This document shows positions 1 to 9,660 of a DNA stretch of 64,000 nucleotides, in pieces. Source of the stretch: Gluconacetobacter diazotrophicus PA1 5 (GTDB lineage: Bacteria > Pseudomonadota > Alphaproteobacteria > Acetobacterales > Acetobacteraceae). The DNA is taken from positions 2,346,001 through 2,410,000 of the forward strand of contig NC_010125.1 of the NCBI RefSeq assembly GCF_000067045.1, given 5' to 3'. Positions within the stretch are counted from its first letter, which is position 1, and every line of letters begins with the position of its first letter. The translations under genes and the position numbers were made by a program. The notes under the pieces were generated by a model. That model was not told the DNA's origin. It worked only from the letters and a program-made list of their open reading frames with translations, and did not search any database.

Positions 1-1413
1 GCATCCAGCGGCGGCGGCGGCGGCCAGGACCTCGTCATCCGTCGCGTCGGGCTTGCCGTAGCGGATATTTTCCAGCACCGACCGGCGCAACATCGACACG
101 TCCTGCGGCACCACCGACATGCAGGCCCGCAGGCTGGGCTCGTCCAGGTCGCGGATGTCGATTCCGTCGATCTCGATCGCGCCACCCTGGACGTAACGCA
201 GCCGCTGGATCAGGGCCAGGATCGTGCTCTTGCCCGAACCGGACCGCCCCACCAGGCCCACGCGCGATCCGGCGGCGATTTCCAGGTTGAAATGCGACAG
301 GACCGGCCGGGCGCCCGGATAGGCGAAGGTGACGTCGCGAAACGCGACCTCGCCGCGCGAGGTGCCGGTGAAGCCGCGCGCATCGGGGGAATCGACCATT
401 TCGTGCCGGACCAGGATGGCCGACAGCGCCTCGTCCAGCCGGGCGATGTGCTGGATGGTTTCGACCAGCGCCACGGCCAGGTCGCGCGTGCCGTGCAGGA
501 TCATGAAGCCCAGGTTGGCCACCATCACCACGTCGCCGATGGTCGCGCGCCCCATCTGCCACAGCAGCACCACCCAGGCCAGCAGGCCGGCGGTCAGGAC
601 CGCCGTCAGCACCGCATGGACCAGCCGCAGCTTTTCCATGTAGCGCAGCGACCGGCCCCGGGCGCCCATTTCCTGGCGCATCACGTCGGCCAGGCGCAGG
701 CGCTCGTAATGCGTCATGCCGAACGAGCGCACGAGCGAGACGTTGTTGATGATGTCCAGCATCTCGCCATCCACGCGCGAGGCCTCGGCCGCGTAATGCT
801 GGTGCAGGCCGCGCCCGCCCGCCGCCATGCGGAACATCAGGAGGCACAGCCCGCCCGACAGGGCCACGATCACCCCGGCCATCAGCGGGCTGATCGTCAG
901 CAGCAGCCCGATCGACAGCGCCACGTTCAGGCAGGGCGGCAGCACGTTCCACGCCGCCAGGTTTTCCAGCGTGAACAGCGACATGGCGGACGTGGAAATC
1001 CGCGATGCCATGGCACCGGGCATCCGGTCGGCGAAATAGGACGCGGAATGCCCGGTCAGGTACCGGAACAGGTCGCGCCGCACGTCCCCCGTCATCTCGA
1101 CGAAGGCATAGGTCGCGAACCAGCCGGCGACCCGCCACGAGAGGTTGTCGAAGGCGATCACCACGACCAGGATCGCGACCGCGCGCCAGACGGCCGCCAT
1201 CTCTCCCGCGCCGTGCGCGGTCATGGTATCGACAAGGAAGCGGGTGGCGTATGTGGCGCCGACCGTGCAGGCGACCGCGACCGCGACCGAAAGGAAGATC
1301 ACGACATGCTGAACCGCATGGCGCCGCATATAGCGGAAGATAAAGGAGAGCGGCCGCCCCAGGTAGCGGACCAGTTGGTCGTCGGGAATGGTGGTCTCGG
1401 TATCACTCGCCAA
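1..1413 (-). CDS. ABC exporter, fused permease and ATPase (partial, 3' end off the window)
   Basis: This half-transporter fuses an N-terminal ABC membrane domain (about residues 25-320) to an ATP-binding domain, as in MsbA/LipA-type exporters that work as homodimers in the inner membrane. The membrane part has several hydrophobic segments. The nucleotide-binding domain shows a Walker A motif GRSGSGKST and a Q-loop segment VVPQDVSML. The gene runs off the window start after 471 codons, so the signature motif and Walker B are not visible. The best start is TTG at 1413, giving MASDTETTIPDD, with an AGAGAGGG ribosome-binding site just upstream. An ATG 27 codons later would cut into the conserved N-terminus. 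It is divergent from the glycosyltransferase gene at 1729. The substrate cannot be told; lipid or polysaccharide export fits the neighbour but is inference. Confidence 0.85.
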   Translation of the reverse strand, partial: MASDTETTIPDDQLVRYLGRPLSFIFRYMRRHAVQHVVIFLSVAVAVACTVGATYATRFLVDTMTAHGAGEMAAVWRAVAILVVVIAFDNLSWRVAGWFATYAFVEMTGDVRRDLFRYLTGHSASYFADRMPGAMASRISTSAMSLFTLENLAAWNVLPPCLNVALSIGLLLTISPLMAGVIVALSGGLCLLMFRMAAGGRGLHQHYAAEASRVDGEMLDIINNVSLVRSFGMTHYERLRLADVMRQEMGARGRSLRYMEKLRLVHAVLTAVLTAGLLAWVVLLWQMGRATIGDVVMVANLGFMILHGTRDLAVALVETIQHIARLDEALSAILVRHEMVDSPDARGFTGTSRGEVAFRDVTFAYPGARPVLSHFNLEIAAGSRVGLVGRSGSGKSTILALIQRLRYVQGGAIEIDGIDIRDLDEPSLRACMSVVPQDVSMLRRSVLENIRYGKPDATDDEVLAAAAAAGC

Positions 1414-1728
1414 AATCGGCTGCCCTCTCTACTGCCGGCCGCTCCGGTCGTCATGGCGTCCGGAAAGTCCTGCGCCCTGAACTGTTTATCTATCCGGATC
1501 AGGGGGAGGAAAGAAAGGTTCTCCTGACCGGCGACCCGCCGTTATGGCCACCTTATCATTACGGCCACCCTTCGTTACGGAACGTGGTTGCTCCCGTTCC
1601 GTTTACCAGTAACCCGGATCAGTGTCCCGGGCCGATGCCATGGATTTGCCGTTTCCCGGTCGCACGCTAGGCTCCCGCACGCTAGCATCCCCTGTTTCCT
1701 CAAGCGGAAGAAAGAAGTGAACTGCCCC
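1414..1728. promoter_or_regulatory. Divergent intergenic region with short repeats
   Basis: This gap lies between the ABC exporter and the GT4 gene, so it should hold both promoters. I see an 8-bp inverted repeat, ACGGAACG at 1577-1584 and CGTTCCGT at 1595-1602, with a 10-nt spacer. A 10-bp direct repeat CGCACGCTAG occurs at 1661-1670 and 1676-1685, that is, with a 15-bp period. A near-repeat TATGGCCACC/TACGGCCACC lies just before the inverted repeat. These could be operators. I see no gene here. Confidence 0.35.
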
Positions 1729-2763
1729 ATGCGTATCGCCCAGATCGCGCCACTCCATGAAGCCGTGCCACCCAAGCTCTATGGCGGGACCGAGCGCGTC
1801 GTGTCCTTCCTGACGGAAGAACTGACGGCCATGGGCCACGACGTGACGCTGTTCGCCAGCGGCGACAGCGTGACTTCCGCCCGCCTGAACGCCTGCTGGC
1901 CGCAGGCGTTGCGCCTGGACCCCGCGATTCGCGACCCGATCGCGCCGCACATGCTGATGATGGAACAGGTCGCCCGTGCGGCGGATCAGTTCGATATCCT
2001 GCATTTCCATATGGATTACTGGCCCTTCACCCATTTCAGCCGCCAGAAGACGCCGATGCTGACCACCATGCATGGCCGGCTGGACCTGATGGAGCTGCAG
2101 CCGGTCTTCAACGCGTTCCCGAACGTGCCGATCGTGTCGATTTCCGATAACCAGCGCCTGCCCCTGCCCCAGGCCCATTACGTGCGCACCGTGCTGCACG
2201 GCCTGCCGGCGAACCTGCTGACGCCGCAGCCCGGGCCGCGCGACTACCTTGCCTTCCTGGGCAGGATCTGCCCGGAAAAAGGCGTAGACAAGGCAATCCG
2301 CATCGCCCGCGCGCTGGGCGTGAAGCTGAAGATCGCCGCCAAGATCGACAAGGTGGATGTCGAGTATTTCGATCGCGAGATCCTGCCGATGCTGGGCGAC
2401 GGCGTCGAGCTGATCGGCGAGATCAACGACCAGCAGAAGCCCGGATTCCTGTCCGGCGCCAAGGCCCTGCTGATGCCGATCGACTGGCCCGAACCGTTCG
2501 GCCTGGTGATGATCGAGGCCATGGCCTGCGGCACGCCGGTCGTCGCCTTCCGCCGCGGATCGGTGCCGGAGGTGCTGGAAGACGGGCTGACCGGCCTGAT
2601 CGTGGACGACGAGCAGCAGGCCATCGCCGCCTGCGCCCGCCTGCCGGAGATGAATTCCACCCGCATCCGCCAGCGATTCGAGGAACGCTTCACCGCCCGC
2701 CGCATGGCCGAGGACTATCTGGCCGTCTATCGCGACCTGATCGCCGCCAGGGCGCAGGCCTGA
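1729..2763 (+). CDS. Glycosyltransferase family 4 protein
   Basis: A 344-residue cytosolic GT-B fold glycosyltransferase that transfers a sugar from a nucleotide-sugar donor, probably to a polysaccharide or glycolipid acceptor. The N-terminus MRIAQIAP, followed by a Gly-rich YGGTERV loop, is typical of GT4 acceptor-side domains. The donor domain shows FLGRICPEKGV near residue 170 and WPEPFGLVMIEAMACGTPV near residue 260, which contains the E-x7-E motif. I chose the ATG at 1729: an in-frame GTG at 1717 has no space for a ribosome-binding site, while a purine-rich GAAGAAAGAAG stretch precedes the ATG. Upstream in-frame sequence to 1588 does not look like part of the protein. The acceptor is unknown. 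Confidence 0.9.
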   Translation: MRIAQIAPLHEAVPPKLYGGTERVVSFLTEELTAMGHDVTLFASGDSVTSARLNACWPQALRLDPAIRDPIAPHMLMMEQVARAADQFDILHFHMDYWPFTHFSRQKTPMLTTMHGRLDLMELQPVFNAFPNVPIVSISDNQRLPLPQAHYVRTVLHGLPANLLTPQPGPRDYLAFLGRICPEKGVDKAIRIARALGVKLKIAAKIDKVDVEYFDREILPMLGDGVELIGEINDQQKPGFLSGAKALLMPIDWPEPFGLVMIEAMACGTPVVAFRRGSVPEVLEDGLTGLIVDDEQQAIAACARLPEMNSTRIRQRFEERFTARRMAEDYLAVYRDLIAARAQA

Positions 2764-2780
2764 ACCGATCCGCCGCGTGA

Positions 2781-3971
2781 CTATCCTGGCCGGCGAAACG
2801 TTTCGCCGGCCAGGACCTGGCGGGTCAGCGCCACCAGCGCCAGCACCACCCCCGCCAGCGTGACCGCATTCCACCCGGAATGGTGGAACAGCACCGCCGC
2901 CGTCACCGATCCGGTAGCGCCGCACAGGAACACGATGGTCATGAACAGCGCGTTCAGCCGCCCCCGTATGTCGGGCCGCAGCATGTAGATCGCCCGCATG
3001 CTGATCACCTGGTTGGTCTGCACGCCCGCATCCAGCAGGATCGCCGCCACCGCCAGCAGCACCACCGCGTGCCATGCCACCGCCACCAGTCCCAGGCCGT
3101 AGGCGCCGGCGATCGTCAGCATGGCCCCGGTGGTGGCCTGGTTGGTCAGCCCCCGGTCGGCCAGCCGGCCCGCGACGGGCGCGGCCAGTGCGCCGCCCGC
3201 CCCGGCCAGCGCGAACAGGGCGATCCCCGTCTGGCCCAGCCGGAAGGGGGCGGCGGCCAGCAGCAGCGGCACCGCCGTCCAGAAGATGTTGAATGCCGCG
3301 AACGCCGCCCCCTGATAGAAAGCGCGCCGCCGCAGCAACGGCGTGCCGGCCAGGATGCCGCCCAGCGAGCCCAGGATATGCAGGTAGGTCAGCCCGTCAT
3401 GCACCGGCTGGCGGCGGGGCAGCTTCCACGCCAGGGCCGCCATCAGCGCCAGCATCAGCCCGCATGATGCCAGGAAGATCGCGTGCCAGCCGAAATGCGC
3501 GGCCAGCAGGCTGGCGACGGGGCGCGCCAGCATGATCCCGCCGATCAGCCCGCCCATGACCGTGCCGACCACCCGGCCCCGATCCTCGGGTGCGGAAAGA
3601 TGGGACGCCAGGGGCACCAGGACCTGCGTCGCGGTGGCGAACACCCCCATGGCGAAGTCCATGGCCAGGAACAGGGCGGCCGAGGACGCCAGGGCGGAGG
3701 CCAGCAGGGTGACGCACAGGCCGGCCAGCGCCGCCAGGACCAGAAGCCGGTTTTCCACGATGTCGGCCAGGGACACCAGCCCGATCATCCCGCAACCGTA
3801 ACCGAGCTGCGTCAGCATCACGATGCTGCCCAGCCACGCCGGCGCCAGGCCGATATCCGGACCGATCAGCGCGATCAGCGGCTGGGCGTAATAGATGTTG
3901 GCGACCACCATGCCCGCGGCGCACGCGATCAGGCGGATCACCCCGGATGACGAGGTCGGAATACTGCTCAT
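2781..3971 (-). CDS. MFS transporter, drug/metabolite efflux type
   Basis: A 396-residue inner-membrane protein of the major facilitator superfamily with about 12 hydrophobic segments. The N-terminal segment contains YYAQPLIALIGPDIGL, typical of sugar-efflux/arabinose-efflux-like permeases such as YnfM-type exporters. The ATG at 3971 overlaps the anmK stop codon in an ATGA arrangement (3968-3971), so translation is probably coupled to anmK. The inferred product begins MSSIPTSSSGV; a longer reading to 4127 would run inside anmK and is not needed. Substrate unknown. The pairing with an anhydromuropeptide-recycling kinase hints at a cell-wall sugar or drug but this is inference. Confidence 0.85.
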   Translation of the reverse strand: MSSIPTSSSGVIRLIACAAGMVVANIYYAQPLIALIGPDIGLAPAWLGSIVMLTQLGYGCGMIGLVSLADIVENRLLVLAALAGLCVTLLASALASSAALFLAMDFAMGVFATATQVLVPLASHLSAPEDRGRVVGTVMGGLIGGIMLARPVASLLAAHFGWHAIFLASCGLMLALMAALAWKLPRRQPVHDGLTYLHILGSLGGILAGTPLLRRRAFYQGAAFAAFNIFWTAVPLLLAAAPFRLGQTGIALFALAGAGGALAAPVAGRLADRGLTNQATTGAMLTIAGAYGLGLVAVAWHAVVLLAVAAILLDAGVQTNQVISMRAIYMLRPDIRGRLNALFMTIVFLCGATGSVTAAVLFHHSGWNAVTLAGVVLALVALTRQVLAGETFRRPG

Positions 3972-5080
3972 CCCGTTATCCCGGACGCGGCGACGGCGCG
4001 GACAACCGCATCGGGCACGCCATGCGTTTCCAGCCGGCCGCCCGTGACCGGCCGGGTGGCGCCCGTCGTGTCCGGAAAGGACAGGGGCAGGCCGCGCAGG
4101 CTGCGCATGGCCAGGAAACCGAAACACTGGGCCTCCAGCGCGTCGCCGTTCCAGCCTGCGGCCTCGACCGGGTCGACGGCGGCGGGCAGGCTGTCGCGCA
4201 GCCCCTCCATCAGCACCGGATTATGGCGGCCGCCGCCGCAGACCAGCCAGCGGCGGGGCTGGAACGGCAGCTTCAGGGCGGCGACCGCGCGCACCGTGAA
4301 CGCCGCCAGCGTCGCCGCGCCATCGGCGGCGGACAGGCGCTCCAGCACCTCCATCCCGCGATGGAAGGACAGACGGTCCAGCGATTTCGGGGCGCCGCGC
4401 AGGAAGAACGGATCGCTCATCAGTTCGGCCAGCACGTCCGGGTCGGGCCGCCCGGCACGGGCCAGCGCGCCGTCACGGTCACAGGGCACGCCGGTATGGC
4501 GCATGGCCCAGTCGTCCAGCAGCGCGTTTCCCGGCCCGGTGTCGCAGGCGACCAGCCGGCCATGCGGGCCGATCAGCGACACGTTCGCTACCCCGCCGAT
4601 ATTGAGCACGGCCACCGGGTGGTCCATCCCGTGCGCCAGGGCCTGATGGAAGACCGGAACCAGCGGCGCGCCCTCGCCGCCCGCCGCCATGTCGGCGCTG
4701 CGGAAATCATACACCACCGGCAGCCCGGTTTCCGCCGCCAGCAGCGCCGCGTCCCCGATCTGCCATGTCCTTGCCTCCTCGGGCCGGTGCAGGATCGTCT
4801 GGCCATGGAACCCGATCAACTGCGCCGGCCAGTCCAGGGCCCGCACCGCCTGGGCATGCAGCAGGGTCAGGTCGCGTTCCACCGCGCGCAGGTCCGGATC
4901 ATCCGCCGGCAGTCCCGGCGCGCGGTCGCAGAGATCGCGCACGCGGCGGCGCAGGGACGGTGGGAAGGGAACGGTCGCCGCCGGCCCCGCGGCCCGAACG
5001 GTCACGCCATCCGTTTCCACGCCGGCGGCGTCCACGCCGTCCAGCGACGTACCGCTCATCAGGCCGATGACACGAATCAT
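3968..5080 (-). CDS. anmK: Anhydro-N-acetylmuramic acid kinase
   Basis: AnmK opens the 1,6-anhydro ring of anhydro-N-acetylmuramic acid and phosphorylates it to MurNAc-6-phosphate in cytosolic peptidoglycan recycling. The 370-residue product matches the usual length (about 370). The N-terminus MIRVIGLMSGTSLDGVDAAG holds the family phosphate-binding motif MSGTSxDGxD. Other family motifs are IGFHGQTI, GGVANVS and a CDTGPGN phosphate loop. The ATG at 5080 has a strong GGGGGAG ribosome-binding site; the reading frame extends to 5134 but that extension is not conserved. It is the first gene of a two-gene unit with the MFS exporter and is divergent from the gene at 5209. Confidence 0.95.
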   Translation of the reverse strand: MIRVIGLMSGTSLDGVDAAGVETDGVTVRAAGPAATVPFPPSLRRRVRDLCDRAPGLPADDPDLRAVERDLTLLHAQAVRALDWPAQLIGFHGQTILHRPEEARTWQIGDAALLAAETGLPVVYDFRSADMAAGGEGAPLVPVFHQALAHGMDHPVAVLNIGGVANVSLIGPHGRLVACDTGPGNALLDDWAMRHTGVPCDRDGALARAGRPDPDVLAELMSDPFFLRGAPKSLDRLSFHRGMEVLERLSAADGAATLAAFTVRAVAALKLPFQPRRWLVCGGGRHNPVLMEGLRDSLPAAVDPVEAAGWNGDALEAQCFGFLAMRSLRGLPLSFPDTTGATRPVTGGRLETHGVPDAVVRAVAASGITG

Positions 5081-5208
5081 GCACTCCCCCGTCTTGCCGA
5101 TCCGGCACGCTATCGCAAGGACCGGGATAACCAAACATTAAGCACCTGCCGATAGACCCGAAATGCGCCGCCACGGAGGGCCCGACCATCCTTTCCCACG
5201 CCGAGCCC

Positions 5209-8200
5209 ATGCCCACCCCGCCCGGCGACACGGTCGTCGGACTGCTGCTGGATATCGCCTGCCTTCTGCTGAGCAACGGTGCGGACGCCCCGGCGATCGA
5301 ACGCACCGTCGGGGCCTTCGCATCCTGCCTGGGCCATGACGCGGGATTGACCATTACGTACCGGGTGGACGCCTTCCTGCTGGACATCGGGACCAGTTCG
5401 GGCGAGCAGGCGCGGCACGCCGTGCCGATCGCGACCATGCGTGTGGCGCCGTCGGTGATCGAGCCGCTGCTGGCGCTGGCCGGCCACGCGTCCTGCACGC
5501 AGGACGACATCCATGCCGCGCGGGCCCGCGCGCTGCGGCGGGACGCGGCGGCCGATCCCGGGCACCAGCCGGCCTGGTACCGGTTCGACCCGGACTGGTA
5601 TCGGGCGGCCTATCCCTTCGTCGCCGAGCAGATGGTCTTCCTGGGCTGCGACGACGTCGTGGCCTATTTCCGGGATTTCGGCATCGGGCTGGGCCATTCC
5701 CCCAACCCGTTCTTCGACGAGGCATGGTATCGCACGGCCCATCCCGACATTGCGCGACTGATCGCGGACGGCGTGGTCCAGAACGGATTCGTCCATTATC
5801 TGACCACCGGTTTTGCCGATCGTTCTCCGCACTGGCTGTTCGATTCCGGCCTGTATCGCAGGGCGCACCCCGACCTGTCGCCCGAAGGCCTGGCGATACG
5901 GGGGTACCGCAACCTTTACGACCATTACCTGGAAGTCGGCGACCCATCCGGCCTGCGGGGGCAATGGCTGTTCGACCCGTCCGGCAGGTTCCGGCAGGTG
6001 GCGGCGTCCCTGCCCCACGTGGCACCGACCCTGTCGCTGTCGCCGTGTTTCGACGCGATCTGGTATCTGAAGACCTATCCTGAAGTCGCCGCGCTGATCG
6101 CCGCCGGTGCCTATTCCTGCGCGCTGCATCACTACCTGGCCAATCCGACCCCGACCCGCTTCTGTGCGACGCCCTGGTTTTCCGAAGATTACTACCGTGT
6201 TTTTTACGAAGACGTGGACAGCGCGCTGCGGAACGGCACCTTCCGCACGGGATACGAGCATTTTCTGGAATTCGGCCTGCGGGAATGGCGGCGCCCCCAC
6301 CCGGATGTCGACCTGCGCGCCTTTCGCGACCGGCTGGCGCGGACGAACCCGGAAATGCGCCTGGAACCGGACCCGTTCCGTTTCTGGCTGGCCGTACCGG
6401 CCGACCTGCGCATCGCGCCGGCCCCGCCACGCATCGACGAGGCGATATCCCGCGACGCCTTCCGGCAGGCGGCCGAGGATATGCTGCTGCTGCACGCGCA
6501 CGAACCGATCGATTTCACGCCGGACGGGCCGGCCGACCTGGCCGTGGTGATGGTCGCGCACAACCGGTTCAGCCTGACGATGCAGGCCCTGGCCGCGCTG
6601 CGCACCGGATGGCCCGGAAACATGCAGGTCATCATTGCCGATTCCGGATCACATGACGAGACGCGGCATCTGGAGCGGTACGTCGCGGGTGCCCGAATCA
6701 TCCGCTTCGCGCGCAATGTCGGCTATATCGAGGCCTGCAACGCGGCGCTGCGGATGGTGACGGCACCCTGCACATTGTACCTGAACAACGACCTGATCGT
6801 GGAGTACGGAGCCATCGCGCGGGCGCTGCGCCGACTGCATGCCGCGCCCGACATCGGGGCGGTCGGTGCGAAGATTGTCCGCAGCAACGGCATTCTTCAG
6901 GAAGCGGGGTCGATCCTGTGGCGGGACGGCACCACCAGCGGCTATCTGCGCGACCGCGATCCCGCGACGCCCGAGGCGAACTTCGTGCGCGAGGCCGATT
7001 ACTGTTCCGGCGCGTTCCTGCTGGCGCGGACCGGGTTGCTGCATCAGCTTGACGGTTTCGATCCGGCCTTTTCCCCGGCCTATTACGAGGAAGTCGATCT
7101 GTGCGTGCGGATGCGCAAGGCCGGGTACCGGGTCGTCTACGATCCGTCGGTCATGGTGCGGCATCTGGAATACGGATCGTCCGACACCGATCATTCCCGT
7201 GTCCTGATGCATCGCAATCATCGCGTCTTCAGCGACAGGCATCGCGATATCCTGCGCTATTGCCAGCCCCGCGCCGCAGGGAACGCCATCTTCGCGCGCT
7301 CGCCCCGCGGCGCCCGGCGACGCATCCTGTATATCGAGGACCGGCCGCCGATCCGCCGCCATGGCGCGGGCTATGCACGGTCCAACGACATCGTGCGCCT
7401 GATGGTGGAAATGGATTATCAGGTCACCATCTTTCCGATCCTGATGACTGACACGCCCCTGCTGGACATCTACGGCGCCCTGCCCGACAGCGTGGAAATC
7501 CTGCATGACCGCCATATCGGCATGCTGGCCGACCTGATCCGCGAACGGCCGGGATATTACGATCTGGTCTGGGTGGGCCGGACCCATAATCTGGCGCAGA
7601 TCCTGCCGATCCTGGCCGCGTCACCGGCCGCCCTGCCGGTCGAGGGCTTCATCCTGGACACCGAGTGCATCGCCGCCCCCCGGACGGCGGAGCGCGCGCG
7701 GGTGCTGGGCCTGGCATCCCCGCCGAAACTGGATCAGGCGGTGCGCGACGAACTGGCCTGCGCCTATTTCTGCCAGCAGATCGTGGCAGTCAGCGACCAT
7801 GACGCAGCACTGGTGCGATCGGCCGGTTACGACAATGTCGCCGTGCTGGGGCACATGCTGGAACCGGCCCCCACGCCCTCGGGCTGGGCGGAGCGGAGCG
7901 GCATCCTGTTTTTGGGCGCCCTGCACGACATGGAGTCCCCCAATTACGACAGCATCGCGTGGTTCATCACGCAGGTCATGCCGCGCATGCCGGCGGAGAT
8001 GCATCTGACGATCGCGGGCCATGTCGATCCGTCGGTTCATTTCAGCGCCCTGGCCGGCCATGGGCGCGTCACCTTCCTGGGCGCGGTCGATGATCCGCGG
8101 CCGCTCTATGACCGGCACCGTGTGTTCGTCGCCCCCACCCGCTTCGCCGGCGGCCTGCCCTACAAGGTTCACGAGGCAGCCGCCCATGGCCTGCCGGTGG

Positions 8201-8436
8201 TAGCCAGCACGGTACTGTGCCGGCAGGTCGGCTGGGATGTGGGCACGGATATCCTGTGCGGCGGATCGGACGACCCGCAATGCTTTGCCGATGCGATCAT
8301 GGCGCTGTACGAGGATGCCGGATTGTGGCGTACGGTGCGCGACGGTGCGATCGGACGCATTGCGCGGGAGAATGATCCGCATGCGTATCGCCGCCGGTTG
8401 GCGGACATTTTAGAAAAGCTGTTATCCATGGGATAA
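5209..8436 (+). CDS. Multidomain glycosyltransferase (ThrE/YjjP-like N-terminus, WYR repeats, GT2 and GT4 domains)
   Basis: A 1075-residue protein with four visible regions. Residues 1-95 resemble the cytosolic N-terminal domain of ThrE/YjjP (DUF1212) exporters, with LLDIACLLLSNGAD, an ERTV helix and IATMRVAP, but no membrane segments follow. Residues about 120-380 hold five copies of a repeat with a W/YYR-x-AHPDI/YPEV core, each followed by a helix and an HYL/HFL motif, as seen in large acetic-acid-bacterial glycosyltransferases. Residues about 442-690 form a GT2 domain (VVMVAHNR, IADSGSHDE, a YLNND metal-binding motif, EVDLCVRMRKAG). Residues about 703-1075 form a GT4-like GT-B domain (ILFLGALHDMESPNYDS, APTRFAGGLPYKVHEAAAHGLPVV). 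The start at 5209 has no clear ribosome-binding site and could lie elsewhere. The likely role is assembly of a surface polysaccharide. Confidence 0.85.
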   Translation: MPTPPGDTVVGLLLDIACLLLSNGADAPAIERTVGAFASCLGHDAGLTITYRVDAFLLDIGTSSGEQARHAVPIATMRVAPSVIEPLLALAGHASCTQDDIHAARARALRRDAAADPGHQPAWYRFDPDWYRAAYPFVAEQMVFLGCDDVVAYFRDFGIGLGHSPNPFFDEAWYRTAHPDIARLIADGVVQNGFVHYLTTGFADRSPHWLFDSGLYRRAHPDLSPEGLAIRGYRNLYDHYLEVGDPSGLRGQWLFDPSGRFRQVAASLPHVAPTLSLSPCFDAIWYLKTYPEVAALIAAGAYSCALHHYLANPTPTRFCATPWFSEDYYRVFYEDVDSALRNGTFRTGYEHFLEFGLREWRRPHPDVDLRAFRDRLARTNPEMRLEPDPFRFWLAVPADLRIAPAPPRIDEAISRDAFRQAAEDMLLLHAHEPIDFTPDGPADLAVVMVAHNRFSLTMQALAALRTGWPGNMQVIIADSGSHDETRHLERYVAGARIIRFARNVGYIEACNAALRMVTAPCTLYLNNDLIVEYGAIARALRRLHAAPDIGAVGAKIVRSNGILQEAGSILWRDGTTSGYLRDRDPATPEANFVREADYCSGAFLLARTGLLHQLDGFDPAFSPAYYEEVDLCVRMRKAGYRVVYDPSVMVRHLEYGSSDTDHSRVLMHRNHRVFSDRHRDILRYCQPRAAGNAIFARSPRGARRRILYIEDRPPIRRHGAGYARSNDIVRLMVEMDYQVTIFPILMTDTPLLDIYGALPDSVEILHDRHIGMLADLIRERPGYYDLVWVGRTHNLAQILPILAASPAALPVEGFILDTECIAAPRTAERARVLGLASPPKLDQAVRDELACAYFCQQIVAVSDHDAALVRSAGYDNVAVLGHMLEPAPTPSGWAERSGILFLGALHDMESPNYDSIAWFITQVMPRMPAEMHLTIAGHVDPSVHFSALAGHGRVTFLGAVDDPRPLYDRHRVFVAPTRFAGGLPYKVHEAAAHGLPVVASTVLCRQVGWDVGTDILCGGSDDPQCFADAIMALYEDAGLWRTVRDGAIGRIARENDPHAYRRRLADILEKLLSMG

Positions 8437-8464
8437 GCGAAATAAATAAATCCCAAGGTGTTCG

Positions 8465-9610
8465 ATGCGTTTTGGATTGCTGTCCCTTTTGTGCCTGTCG
8501 CTGATGATCGCCCCGGCGGCACAGGCACAGACCGTGCTTTCGGCCAATGATGCCCATTCCATCCTGCGAAACGGCGTGCAGGTCCTGCCGAAACCGTTGA
8601 AGCCCGATACGCTGTCCGTCCTGGACCGGGGGGCGGACGGGCTGTGGACCGTGCGCGCCAGCGTTGCCGTGCCCGTCAGCGTCGTGGGGCCGCCCACCGC
8701 TCTGGTCCTGACGCCGGATGGCCGGACCGCGCTGGTGTCTTCCGCCAGCAAGGCGGACCCGGCCCGGGACAGGATCGTCCTGGATGACCGGATCAGCGTC
8801 ATCGACCTGTCCGGCGACAGGCCGCGCGTGGTCCAGCAGGTCACGTCCGCCCCCGGCGCCACCACGCTGCGCATCACGCCGGACCAGAAGCATGTGCTGG
8901 TCGCCAATGGCGCCGGCGGCGTGGTGACATGGTTCCGCTTCGACGGGCGCCGGCTGAGCGACCGCACGGTGATCACCCTGCCGGGGGCCGCCGGATTCCC
9001 GGGTGGGCTGGCGATCACCCCGGACGGACGGCGCGCGCTGGTCAGCCTGTGGAAGGGCGACCGGGTCTTCGTCCTGCATCTGGACGGGGATCGGGTCACG
9101 GTCGATCCGCATCCGCTGGAGATCGGGCCGGGACCATGGAATATCCGCCTGACCGGGGACGGGCATTACGCCGTCATGGGCATCCTGGGCCATGGCGAGG
9201 GATTGCCCGGCGCGCTGTCGGTCCTGGACCTGACGGCCGCGCCGATCCGCGAAATCCAGCGCGTCGTGGTTCCCAACGCGCCCGAGGGGCTGGACATTTC
9301 CAGCGACGGACGGTTCGTCGCCGTCGTGTCGCAGAACGGGTCGGCCGTCGTTCCGACCTCGCCGCACTATCATGATCGCGGGATCGTCACCGTGTTTTCA
9401 CTGTCCGGCGGCCATCTGACGCAACTGGCGCAGGCGCCGGGCACGCTCTGGCCACAGGGGCTGGTCTTCGCGCCGGACGGGACGTCGATCCTGGTCCAGG
9501 GCGTCATGGACCGCATGCTGCGCACCCTGTCCTGGGACGGCACCACCCTGGCGGTGAAGGGGGACACGCCCCTGCCCGGCGGGGGCGCCGACATCGAACG
9601 CCAGCGCTGA
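8465..9610 (+). CDS. Secreted beta-propeller protein (YncE/6-phosphogluconolactonase-like fold)
   Basis: A 381-residue protein with a clear signal peptide (residues 1-22, cleavage near AQA-QT), so it is probably periplasmic. The body is a series of repeats with LxxTPDGRTALVSS, ITPDQKHVLVANG, ITPDGRRALVSL, ISSDGRFVAVV and FAPDGTSILVQG, each a blade of a seven-bladed propeller of the YVTN/lactonase class. No lactonase active site can be assigned with confidence. The ATG at 8465 follows an AAGGTG ribosome-binding site and lies 28 bp after the glycosyltransferase gene, so the two may be co-transcribed. Function unknown. Confidence 0.8.
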   Translation: MRFGLLSLLCLSLMIAPAAQAQTVLSANDAHSILRNGVQVLPKPLKPDTLSVLDRGADGLWTVRASVAVPVSVVGPPTALVLTPDGRTALVSSASKADPARDRIVLDDRISVIDLSGDRPRVVQQVTSAPGATTLRITPDQKHVLVANGAGGVVTWFRFDGRRLSDRTVITLPGAAGFPGGLAITPDGRRALVSLWKGDRVFVLHLDGDRVTVDPHPLEIGPGPWNIRLTGDGHYAVMGILGHGEGLPGALSVLDLTAAPIREIQRVVVPNAPEGLDISSDGRFVAVVSQNGSAVVPTSPHYHDRGIVTVFSLSGGHLTQLAQAPGTLWPQGLVFAPDGTSILVQGVMDRMLRTLSWDGTTLAVKGDTPLPGGGADIERQR

Positions 9611-9660
9611 TCCGTCCGGACCGCGCCCTTCAGTCCTGCGCCGTTATAAGCCCTGCGCCA

